This document shows, piece by piece, positions 10,689 through 21,500 of a stretch of DNA of 50,924 bases (the first letter of the stretch is position 1; every line of letters begins with the position of its first letter). This DNA comes from Blepharisma japonicum (taxonomy: Eukaryota > Ciliophora > Heterotrichea > Heterotrichida > Blepharismidae). The position numbers and the translations under genes were made by a program. The notes below the pieces were generated by a model. That model had not been told where the DNA came from and made no database searches. It worked only from the letters and a program-made list of their open reading frames with translations. The stretch covers positions 1 through 50,924 of the forward strand of contig CATKHK010000150.1 in NCBI GenBank assembly GCA_949751835.1, given 5' to 3'.

Positions 10689-12095
10689 TTAAATATGATT
10701 TTCATCATCACCTTCATCTTTTGAGAGTTCTGATGATTCAACAAATGGATGTGTGTCTAAAATAGGCTCCTCAAGCCATTTTCTAGTCAAAAAAAGCGTC
10801 ACAGTTGCAGTTGATGAAATTATGCAAATAATTAATCATACCTTCCAGCACTCTTTGTCTCCATCTTCTGGACAGTATGAATCTAATGTGATCCCCGCTG
10901 TCAATCCTGCAAGCATAAATCCTACTGAAAATGGAAAACTTGATAAAGCAAAATAAATTCCTTCAATTCCATGGGGTGTGATCTCTGAAGCATAATCAGT
11001 TAGCCTTGGCAAAAAAACGCTTGAGCCTAATGCTTCTAGGATGATAAACAATGTCAGGGTTGTATAACTTGCTTCAATAAAGAAAACAGTTGGTGCTATG
11101 GAGATTATGACAGAACTCGCAAGAAAAAGGGTATATTTTTCAAAATAATTTGCTAAGAATGATAACGATGGACACAGAATAGTCATTAAAATTTGGTATA
11201 AACCTATAAAATACGCAAAAGGTGCGCCTTCCTCTATTTCTCTTTCCATATATAGAGGAAGGGTTACAGCTATGTGACTTTCCAATGTAAAAACAACTGA
11301 TTCGAGAAGAATAAGCCCTAAATATCTTCAGAAAGATTTATAGCTAAAGGCCAGCGCTAAATATTCTTTTATAGACAAGTCTTTTTTCTGATCATCCTGC
11401 TCTTCATGTGCTCTATATCCAAAATCCAATTCTCTAAGAAAAAATGACAATATTATCATAAAGATCAATATAATAGCTATAGTCAAAAATATAATGCGAA
11501 ATGAGCTTTCATCTACGTCTCCGATGCTTAAAATAATCCCCACAAATATGCTGGCAACGCACTCTCCAAGAAACATAATGCATAAATAAAATGAAAATCC
11601 AAGACTTCTTGATTTGCCGGTTGTGTACTTTTTGACTGCATATTTGAGGTATGGATTACTCAAAAATAAAGGGCCACTCATTATAATGAATACGAAAATA
11701 AGCCGAACAATTATACCAGATAACAAAACAAGAGCCATATAGCATACAAAGCTAATAATAGCCATAAGCAAAATGGATCTTTTTATTCCAATTTTGTCAG
11801 GGAGATTTCCTAATAAAAAGGCTGACAATAAGCATGCAAAGCCACACCCAAAAGTAAAAGCGCCATATTCTGTGTCTGATAAATCAAGAATATCTGTGCA
11901 ATAAACAGCAATAGTCACAAACATAATTGCAACTCAGTCGAATCCAAAGAATTTGATGATATAAGTGAGCCATAGGTCATAAGGACTCTTGCCTAGCTCA
12001 ATAAACTCTTGTTTTTGAAACTCAATCCATGAGACTTCACTTTCCTCATAGCTCTCTACAAGTGGCGCTTTTTCATAGTCGTTTTCACGCACCAT
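10689..12095 (-). CDS. Major facilitator superfamily transporter, copy 2 (468 aa)
   Basis: The frame is open from ATG 12095 (MVRENDYEKAPLVESYEE) to TAA 10689 with TGA as Trp, for example at 11328-11330 (the FWRYLGL position) and 10836-10838 (KVWLI). Both are needed for an intact protein. It has exactly the length of copies 1 and 3. The inter-span loop reads GNLPDKIGIKRS and the central loop LRELDFGYRAHEEQDD. The tail is KDEGDDENHI. Most spans are near-identical to copy 3, so copies 2 and 3 are probably the more recent duplicates. In the tail, ESSELSKDE replaces SWSELSKDE. Substrate unknown. Confidence 0.88.
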
Positions 12096-13308
12096 TTATC
12101 ATTTCAAACTCATATAATTTTATTTTTCTAAGATGGGATATATTAATTTTTTTAATTTCAATAACTCTTCCTATAATCTTCAAAATTTTTGGTTCACTTA
12201 AGGATGTGTTGCTAAAAAATGATAATTTTTATTAGGCAATATAGCGATGCAGCTATAGATTATTTTAATTATTTTAGAGCTGCTGATGCAAGATTGCGCT
12301 TATTTCTCTTAATTTCCATCAAAAAATCTCAAACTTTAAAACAATATCTTCACATCACTCTACAAATGATTCCACAGTACATCGCAGCATACCTCAACCT
12401 ATCCAATATGGTTCACACTTTCGCTTCCTTAAATATCCTCTTGTTGACCCATGAGTTTGTCCTTATCATTCATTTCCCCTTCCATTTCTTCCGCCGAAAT
12501 TAAAATCTCCTTTTTCTGGGTATCTCCCTTCTAATATATCTTCACTTACACCCTCTAAATATTTTAGTGAATATAAACTCATCAACAAAAGCAGTTTCTG
12601 CAATTGCAGCATCTAAGCATTCATCTCCAATAATTCCATCTTCATCTTCAGAGCACCACCTTCATAATCTAGGTCGCATTCAGCACTATTAATGTCAACA
12701 ACCTCGGTTTATGAGCATCCTCTATTTATTATCAGGCTGAATGCCAAATCAGTATGCACTTTATGTCATTCGGTAATATGAGCAATCTATAAGTAGTTGT
12801 AGAATTCCCACTATTCGAGATATTGAGAGAGAATAACGATATATAAACCTTTAAATATATTTTATTATCAGAATACGAGATTTGGTTTTTGCTATTTTAT
12901 GGGAACTTCAATTACAATTAAATAACACAAAAATTGTTTAAAGCGCTATTAGGAATTGCTTAAGCCATTTAAAACGATGATTGAGAATGGATTTAGTAGT
13001 TTTCAATAGAAAATTATGTAGAGATTTATGCTAAGAGCTTAAATTAAAAATTTCGGCTTAGATTGGAGTATTAATTTACAAATTGAAATTAACAAATTAT
13101 TGTTTAGTCTTAGCAATAAACTTTAAAATTAATTATATTGCAAATAGACTATATAAAAGAATTTCAAACTCGCTCGACCCAGATTAGTCTACTATAATTT
13201 ATTTTCATGATTTTGCTAAATTTTATCATTATTTTCAAAAATGCTATATAAAATATGAAAACCTTTTATAACTTAAAATAGCATTTTTCATTAAGAACTG
13301 ATATTAAC
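12096..13308. other. Spacer with a possible decayed coding remnant
   Basis: About 1.2 kb lie between transporter copies 2 and 3. On the minus strand around 12540-12720 there is an unusually G+C-richer, protein-like patch. One frame gives NSAECDLDYEGG; the shifted frame gives WCSEDEDGIIGDECLDAA and then FVDEFIFTKIF. It may be a decayed small cysteine-containing gene. I do not recognise it and it has no intact frame. The remainder is AT-rich and featureless. The plus-strand ORFs at 12029-12503 overlap the transporter start and have no family support. Confidence 0.3.
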
Positions 13309-14715
13309 TTAATTATGATTTTCATTATCACTTTCATCTTTTGACAATTCTGACCATGAAACAAATGGATGTGTGTCCAGAATAGGCTCCTCAAGCCATT
13401 TTCTAGTCAAAAAAAGCGTCAAAGTTGCAGTTGAAGAAATTATGCAAATAATTAACCACACCTTCCAGCACTCTTTTTCTCCATCCTCTGGACAGTATGA
13501 ATCTAATGTGATCCCTGCTGTCAATCCTGCAAGCATAAATCCTACTGAAAATGGAAAACTTGATAAAGCAAAATAAATTCCTTCAATTCCATGGGGTGTG
13601 ACTTCTGAGGCATAATCAGTTAGCCTTGGCAAAAAAACACTTGAGCCTATTGCTTCTAGGATGATAAACAATGTCAGGGTTGCATAACTTGCTTCAATAA
13701 AAAAAACAGCTGGTGCTATTGAGATTATGACAGAACTCGCAAGAAAAAGGGTATATTTTTCATAATAATTTACTAAGAATGACAACGATGGACACAGAAT
13801 AGTCATTAAAATTTGATATAGACCTATAAAATATGCAAAAGGTGCGCCTTCCTCTATTTCTCTTTCCATATATAGGGGAAGGGTTACGCATATATGACTT
13901 TCCAATGTAAAAACAACTGATTCCAGAAGAATAAGCCCTAAATATCTTCAGAAAGATTTATAACTAAAGGCCTGCGCCAGATATTCTTTTATAGACAAAT
14001 CTTTTTTCTGATCATTCACTTCTTCATGTGCTCTATATTCAAAATCCAATTCTCTAAGAAAAAATGATAATACTATCATAAAGGCCAATATAATAGCTAT
14101 AGTCAAAAATATAATGTGAAATGAGCTTTCATCTACGTCTCCGATGCTTAAAACAATCCCCACAAATATGCTTGCAACGCACTCTCCAAGAAACATAATG
14201 CATAAATAAAATGAAAATCCAAGACTTCTTGATTTTCCGGTTGTGTACTTTTTAACAGCGTATTTGAGATATGGATTATTCAAAAATAAAGGGCCACTCA
14301 TTATAATAAATACGAAAATAAGCCGAACAATGACACTAGATATTAAAACAAGAACCATATAGCCAATAAAGCTAATAGCAGCTATAAGCAAAATGGATCT
14401 TTTTATTCCAATTTTGTCTGGAAGGTTTCCTAAGAAAAAGGCTGATAATAAGCACGCAAAGCCACACCCAAAAGTAAAAACGCCGTATTCTGTGTCTGAT
14501 AAATCAAGAATATCTGTGCAATAAACAGCAATAGTCACAAACATAATTGCAATTCAGTCGAATCCAAAGAATTTGATGATATAAGTGAGCCATAGGTCAT
14601 AAGGACTCTTGCTTAGCTCATTAAACTCTTGTTTTTGAATTTCCATCCATGAGATTTTACTTTTCTCATCACTCCCTACAAGTGGTGCTTTTTCATAGTC
14701 GTTTTCAGATGCCAT
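13309..14715 (-). CDS. Major facilitator superfamily transporter, copy 3 (468 aa)
   Basis: The frame is open from ATG 14715 to TAA 13309 with TGA as Trp at 13948-13950 and in the N-terminal block. It has the same layout and length as the other two copies: acidic N-terminus, about 12 spans, GNLPDKIGIKRS after span 2, LRELDFEYRAHEEVND in the central loop, and tail KDESDNENHN. All three copies keep YLKYAVKKYTTGKSRSLGF unchanged, a loop that is probably functional. It is most similar to copy 2. Substrate unknown. Confidence 0.88.
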
Positions 14716-15654
14716 TTATCATTTAAGACTAATTTATTTTTATTTTTCTAAGATTAAATTTGCTAAAATGCTTTATTATCAAGCTAACTCTTCTTATAAT
14801 CTTCAAATTTTTGAATCAGAAGTATTACAAATTTGATTTAAGACAAAAATAATTATTATTATTATTATTTAAGAAGAAATCTTTAAGGTTAAATAGGGCA
14901 TATTAATAATTATTATATATGTATTATTTCTTTTAGCATAAATATCTAATCGATTTTCTTTTGAAAGCTACTAAATTTCATTCTCTATTATCGTTTAAAT
15001 TGCTTAATAGCTTCCTAATAACGATTTAAACAATTTTGGTACTATTTGATTGTATTGAAGTTCCCCATAAAATATCCGAAAGCAAAATATCATATTTTGA
15101 TAATAAGAAATTCTAAAAATATATCTAAAAGTTTCATATCATTATTCATATTACACAATCTCTCAAAAAAAAAGAAAATTCAGCAACTACGATAAATTGT
15201 TTATATTACGGTACGGCCATAAAGTATGCATATTTAGCTCGGGTTGTGCCTCTTTTTTCATAGAAATCAGTTATTAATTAGATATAAAGTTTAACAACAG
15301 GTCCACCATTTGATTGCATTTAAACATGATCCTTGATATATTACTACAAATTAAATCTTTAGTAAAAAAATTAAAAAGTGAATTAGCAGTCAAATCAAAA
15401 TATCACCAAGATCGCAATATTGCCGTAATAAATTTAATATCATTTCTTCACGACTCCTCCTTGAATGAACAATTCTGTTCCTATATAGCCAAATGCAATT
15501 TTTACTGTAGACTTAGCATAATTTTAATCAATTAATTTGAAATGTTTTGTGATATTTAAAATATAATTTTTTAAATGGAGAACAAATAATTTAAAACATC
15601 TATAAGACTTTAAGTGGAGTATTGATTTAAAATTTTAATTAAATCCTCCTTATA
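14716..15654. other. AT-rich spacer
   Basis: This is the 5' flank of transporter copy 3. It contains a short ATT triplet run near 14850-14870. An open frame at 15314-15535 on the plus strand has no family features and is probably chance. No other feature was seen. Confidence 0.45.
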
Positions 15655-16326
15655 AAATGCTCATTTAGTCTTAGCAATAAACTCTAAACTATTTCTAAAG
15701 AATTTCAAACTCTCATTATAAGTGACAATAGGCATATAAACTCCTCCTTTATTATATGCACGATCAATCTGCAAAGGATTCCTCTCTATTATTGAGTCTG
15801 CAATTCGTTTCCAAGAATACTCATCTCCAACTTCGCTTTCATATATATCCATCCTGGCATTCAATCAAATACAATCTTTCTGCATTTATCAAAATTGTTT
15901 TAACCTCTGCAAATTCATAAGGAATTGTTGAAAACGATTCTATCTCAATTGAATATACACAAAGATTTTTATTATAATACCCAGAAATCAAAATATTCCT
16001 ATTAAATATTATACTAGTGCAGCTTCATCAGCTTGGGGCATGGGCGTTAAATCTATTCATTGATTTTTACCAAATCAAATCTGCATTATGTAGAATGCTG
16101 ATATATAATAGGCAAATTCTTCTAAAATCTCTTCTAATTTCTTGATTAATTGGCACTGCTAGAAAGGACAGATATTTTAGCTCTTAGATCTTCAAGATTA
16201 AATAATTGATTTTCAGCATTTAGCTGTTCTGATCTGTAGTACCATTTGCTTCATTATTTATGGATTCTTCAGCAAAATTTAGCTGAGAGCTAAGCAAATC
16301 AAGTGATTTCGCTTGCTGGATTCCAT
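15655..16326 (-). pseudogene. Decayed kelch-family copy, outside the main cluster
   Basis: Read on the minus strand it starts with an ATG-GAA-TCC context like the paralogs (about 16326) and shows NEEAN-like and ISVLSSSAN blocks, then RRDFRRICLLY in shifting frames. It jumps over the whole kelch-core region to PMPQADEAA and FNRNILISGYYN, then YSIEIESFSTIPYEF, AERLYLIE, YESEVGDEYSW and YNKGGVYM, ending near 15661. Several frameshifts and the missing middle make it a pseudogene. Confidence 0.75.
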
Positions 16327-16666
16327 ATTATAAATTGTGACAACCTCATATTATTTTCTATTTCTATTTTAAGATTTTATTGGTATTCGTTTTTATTTAA
16401 TTGAAATTATAGATAATGCCTCACTTTTCTCTAAGAAATTTTCTCCCTATCATGGAATATTTGAATTAATTTTAAGCTTTTGAAAAAATGATCCATTATT
16501 TATCTTTTAATAATTTTTATTAAAAATGTTATAACCAATTCACGACTTAAATTTTGGTATCCAAATAGTTAAAACTTAAGACATTTGAATTATAAGGCTT
16601 CTTGTGCCAAAATGTTTTGGCACTTGGAGTATCAAAATCTAAATAATATTATTTACTATAAGATAT
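16327..16666. other. Strand-switch spacer
   Basis: This AT-rich stretch separates the minus-strand left half from the plus-strand right half and would hold divergent promoters. No motif was recognised. Confidence 0.4.
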
Positions 16667-17293
16667 ATGGACAATTACGATTACTTATTCAAAATCATAT
16701 TAATTGGGAACTCAGGAGTTGGAAAATCTGATTTATTTTTAAGGTATACAAAAGATAACCCTCCTTGGCCCTCTGAGAACCTGAGCACAATATCAAGATA
16801 CCGGACGCTTTAATTAGAGTCTGGAATTATCCTCAAAACTGAATTATGAGATAGAGATCTCGATTCATATACACGATTTTATATTGAGCATTATCAAGAA
16901 GTTGCAGGTATTTTATTAGTGTATGATGTAACAAATGAAGAAAGCTTTAGTTCCCTAAAAGGATGGATATGAGATATAAGAATCAGAACGAAGCCTGGAG
17001 TAGTAATTTTATTAGTTGGGAATAAGGTGGATTTGTGCGTAAAAAATCCAGAGATGAGAAAAATCACTACAGAAGAAGGAGCTAAATTTGCGGGGGAAAA
17101 TGGGCTATTATTTGAAGAAATTTCAGCACGCGATAGCTTGAAGGTAAATGAAGCCTTTGAAATGCTCCTAAAAGCTATTCATAATGAAACAGTTCAGGCT
17201 TGAAATAAATTGCTACCACAGCCAGCTCACTTTGATATTCAGCAAAAAGAAAACTTAAAGGCTGTTGAGAAGAAATGCTGCCATTTAATGTAG
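16667..17293 (+). pseudogene. Divergent Rab-like small GTPase with one in-frame TAA
   Basis: From ATG 16667 to TAG 17293 the frame is constant (209 codons including stop, the length of a Rab) and clearly a small GTPase. It has a P-loop GNSGVGKS at residues 14-21, GILLVYDVTNEESF near 81-94, GNKVDL at 118-123, an ISAR block in place of SAK, and a C-terminal CCHLM prenylation-type end. One TAA occurs at codon 49 (16811-16813), in the switch I region, and no GT-AG intron covers it. The WDTAGQE catalytic motif is replaced by WDRDLDSY, so the switch II glutamine is gone, and the P-loop serine is followed by Asp. It is either a recent pseudogene or a degenerate GTPase needing readthrough. A similar relic follows directly. 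Confidence 0.75.
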
Positions 17294-17570
17294 GATCTAA
17301 AATAAAAGTCTTTTAAAAATGCAAATTCTATATAAAATCAATTTAAATTAGCCATTTTCATCAATCATAAACATTCAAGCTTAAAATAAAATATTAAAAT
17401 AGAAAGCATCTTAAATAATGAAAATAAACACTGTTGCATAAAATTATAAATTAATTTTATAATGTGAGATAATTAAAAAGTAGGCATAGTTTTCAAGCTT
17501 ATTTAAATCCTTTCTTTTTGATTTAAAATTATCACAATTGCATTGAATAGCAATTTATTATAATTAAGTA

Positions 17571-18077
17571 ATGCAAAGTATGCAATACACAGAATATGAT
17601 TATTTTTTCAGAGTCGATGTGCTTGATCATCCGCGTTCTCCTGGACTACGTATCTTTGGGCGGTTTATGGGTTTAGATAATTCTAATATCAAGACTGAAA
17701 ATAAAATGACGCTAAGAAGAAATTTCAGGGAGAAATTATTCTCATCACTAAGGGGATATTCTTGGTATTTTGATAGTATATGATGCAACCAATAGTAATT
17801 GCAGTTTTGAAAAATTCAAATTACTATTAAATTGACTGAGAGAAAAGGCAATAACTCATATTGTTATTCTATTAATGGGAAATAAAGAAAATGCTTGCAA
17901 TTTGAATTTTGTGAAAAGGAAAATTAAGAAATACAAATGTGAAAATTAGCGAAGGAAAACGGAGTACTTTTTGAAGAATTATCATCTAAGGATCATTTGA
18001 GAATGATTAAAGTGTTTTGCAAGGCTTCTTCAGGCTATTCTTAAAGCAAACATTTAAGCATGGAATGAAATTACTTA
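17571..18077 (+). pseudogene. Second Rab-like GTPase pseudogene
   Basis: It starts MQSMQYTEYDYFFRVDVL, matching the [11 protein letters not shown] start of the neighbour. Successive frameshifts then lead to GILGILIVYDATN (about 17755-17793), HIVILLMGNKENAC (the GNKxD region, degraded), LAKENGVLFEELSSKDH in a third frame (about 17945-17995) and LLQAILKA at about 18025-18050. The P-loop is not recognisable. At least three frame changes mark it as a pseudogene of the same family, probably from a tandem duplication. Confidence 0.75.
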
Positions 18078-18532
18078 AAAGCAATATTGGAAAAAATAAA
18101 AATCCCATCTTTTATACAAAGCTGGCCTTGGCTATATGAGATTTTATTTTATTTATTTTTCAAAATTTCATCGATATTAAGCAAATCAAAAAAGAATTTA
18201 TTAAATTTTAGCTGCTGAAAAATTATACAAAGCATTTTAGTATTCATCTAACTTTTTAAATATATTAATTATAAAAATTTGGTTATAGATTGTCTAAATA
18301 AAATTTTAAAGCTATGCATTTATCGAACGATAGATAATCAATTTTCATAATTCATTAATTTCAATAATTTCATGATAAGTGTTTCTGAGCAAGTAACCCA
18401 TATATTTATATTTTAATTGATTAAAAGAATGAAAACCTTTCTTTCAACTGAGGATAATATTCCCATTTGCCTCTAAGTGTTAAAGTGATTAACTTTAGGA
18501 CTTTTTTTTAATTTTCTGATAATATTTTTAAT
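18078..18532. other. 5' flank of the first giant membrane-protein gene
   Basis: The flank is AT-rich. The last 60 nt resemble the flank at about 25318-25369 before the next copy (a gtgattaacttta block followed by a T-run and tctgat), so the duplicated unit includes upstream DNA and probably the promoter. No gene was seen. Confidence 0.5.
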
Positions 18533-21500
18533 ATGAGAAATAAGATTAAAGTGCAATCATTGCATCATTGAAAACTGTGCTTGTGATGAATTTTTATATT
18601 CATTTTTAGCTGAGGAGATTGTACTTGCTCTCCTGGCTGCTTAGATTATATGCTAGGAGATGGAAATTGTGATGAAGAGTGTAATAATTGAGATTGTGAC
18701 TTAGATAATCACGACTGTGGTCAGTGTGCTTCTGGATGCTTTCCAACCATGCTTGGAAATGGAGTTTGTGACTCGATATGCAATAATGAGGATTGTTTAT
18801 ATGATTATAATGATTGCAAGTGTGCAGATAATTGCTCGTGAACTGAATATGGCATTTGCAAGCCAGAGTGTTTAGTAGCAAGCTGTAATTATGATAAAAT
18901 TGCTCAATATCCAGACTCATGATGCCAAAATACATCTTTAGCTATTTTTTCTTCCTATCAACAAATTATTCGTGATGATTTTTCCTACGTTGTTCATATA
19001 GAGGATTGCTTTGAAGCTTCAAATTGAAATTGCACACTCGAAAAAGCCTTATCTTTCTCTAATTGTTATGAAGAGTGCAATATTTTTGAGTGCAACTATG
19101 CAAATGGGAACTGTGAAATCACTTCTTTTCCTTGTGGGCTCTCTTATAATAATTCATATGGATGCCTTTCTTGCAGAAGTTTTGGAAATTTTTATGTTTT
19201 TGGCTTAAAAGATAGAGGCTGTGTATCAATAGATGATTATTCTTATTATTGAACATTCCCAGACAATTCTCTTTCTAAAGTTCCTTTGATTGATGCTTCT
19301 TTAGCTAAAAATCCTCATGTTTATTTTGTAAGTGCTAACTCCGCTGAGGATCAAGGATATGGTATTTATTATTATCCTTATCATTTTTTTGGAATTTCTA
19401 AAATCCATCATGCTTATGCTGTTGTTTATTTATTAGAGGATGGAAATTATTTTTTGGAAGCACAAGCATTATCGATTGGAATTGGAACAGGTTGAGGTTC
19501 AAACAATGCAAATATATTTTTAAATAACTTTGGGCAAAAACATATAAAAATAACGACTCTTAATAATTCAAAGATAACTATAAAAAGAAAAAAGGATAAT
19601 GCTGAAAATAATATATTTTGATTTTCGTTGAAAAATGTGCTGAATTTGGAAATAAATAATATCATTTTTGATTGGTATAATACTCTTTCATCTTGCAGTG
19701 ATGAAGATTATTGCGATTACTGTCCATTCACTATTTATGATCAAAACACAGGCCTTATATATAATGACAGAGGAGAAGTCATATCTAATTTTCTATCTAC
19801 ATTTTGATGTCAGCAAAACCATAATATTAACTTTTTTGAAGTCAGAAAAAGCAATTTAGTGCTAAATAATGTAGATTTTAAAAATTTTAGAAGCGAATTT
19901 AATTCACTAATATACGTGAAAAATGGAAATGTGACACTGAATAATGTTACTTTTGATAATGTAAAAGTTTATGATGGAGATAATTCAGCAGTATTTGTTT
20001 GAGATAGCGAAGATAGCGAGCAATATGACTCAGGAAATTTGAAATTCGAAAATGGAATTATTAGTAGGCTTAATAATGGCTATGAACTTAAAGATGCAAT
20101 CAATACCAGAGGTTTTTTAAATGCAGTTAATATCACTTCAGCTGTTTTTAGAAATGTTGAATTTATAAATAATTTAGTTTTAAAACAGTCTCTGACAAAG
20201 ATAAGTAGTCCCTCATTGCTATCTTTGAATTTATTTCAAGAACTTTTAATTGATTCATGCACTTTTGTATATAATTACTGTGATTTTGGAATAATCTATA
20301 TAGATCAAGGAGATTATTATTATCAAACAAAAGTTAATGGCTTAGGAGAAATTATTTACTCAAAACTTAATCATATATATATTAAAGACTCTAACTTTAC
20401 ATCAAATTATGGGAAAACTGCTGGAATTTTATATGCAATTTATGATGATGAAATCCAAAATTGATTTATTGAAAATTCTTCTTTTACCATGAATGGCATA
20501 GAAAATGGGCCAATGATCCATCTTGAAAGCCGCAATTTAAATACAGATTATTTATCAGATAAAATATTAAATATTAATATACCTGATGGGAATACAATTT
20601 TAGCAAAATATTTAGCTAAATGAGGAAAAATCTATAGTTCAAATTTTACTAAAAATTATTCTGGTGGAAATGGTCTGCTAGAAGCAGCTAAAATGATAAA
20701 TATTGAGATAAAGGAAGTCTTTCTAGATTCAAATGGTTTAGCTACAGATGAAGCCATAAATATAAATTCATTACTCATAAAGAATTATATTGAAGATCCT
20801 AATCTCTATCCTAAACTTGCTGCAATAAATCCTTTAGATTTAAATTGTATGGCATTATTTTCGATTTCAGATACAATAAATTTTTATATGGAATCAACTC
20901 AAATTCAAAATAATTATTGCGAAAATTATTCTCCAAATTTTATTATTTCTAAATCTGAAAACTTTACAATTGACAATTGCTACTTTTTTGCTAACATTGG
21001 CTCAGGTACCGATGGCATATGTATAAGTATTTTTGATAATCCTTCAATGATTATCAAAAATTCTGAATTTTATTCAAATAAAAATAATCATCCTGGAAGT
21101 CCAGGAGCGATTAGTAGCTCATCCAATCTATTGATACAAAATTGCACATTTTCGAGCAATATAGGCTCAGGGACTTTATATTTCACTGGGCAAGCTCTGA
21201 ATATAACTTCTTCTTATTTTGACTCAAACAACTCTCCAAATTCTCACGGAGGTGGAATATACTTTTTAATGGCTTCTGACAATAATGAATATGTTTCCCT
21301 TTGTATTTTTAATACAACTTTTATTAATAATTATTCTTACCTCTATGGAGGTGGAATTTTTTTCCATAAAAGCAGTTTTTTGAAATCTACCTTATCTTTA
21401 TCATTTATTGATACACATTTTTTAAATAATCAAGCTCTAAGTGGCTCTGGTGTTTATATAGATGATAATGTCCTAGTTTCTATTGATTCATCATTAAAAA

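Noticed and set aside
15314-15535. 73-residue plus-strand ORF
   Set aside because: It has no recognisable feature or paralog in the window and a composition expected of AT-rich spacer.
16780-16840. Short intron covering the TAA of the Rab-like gene
   Set aside because: There is no GT upstream within 15-20 nt of the TAA, so splicing cannot explain it.
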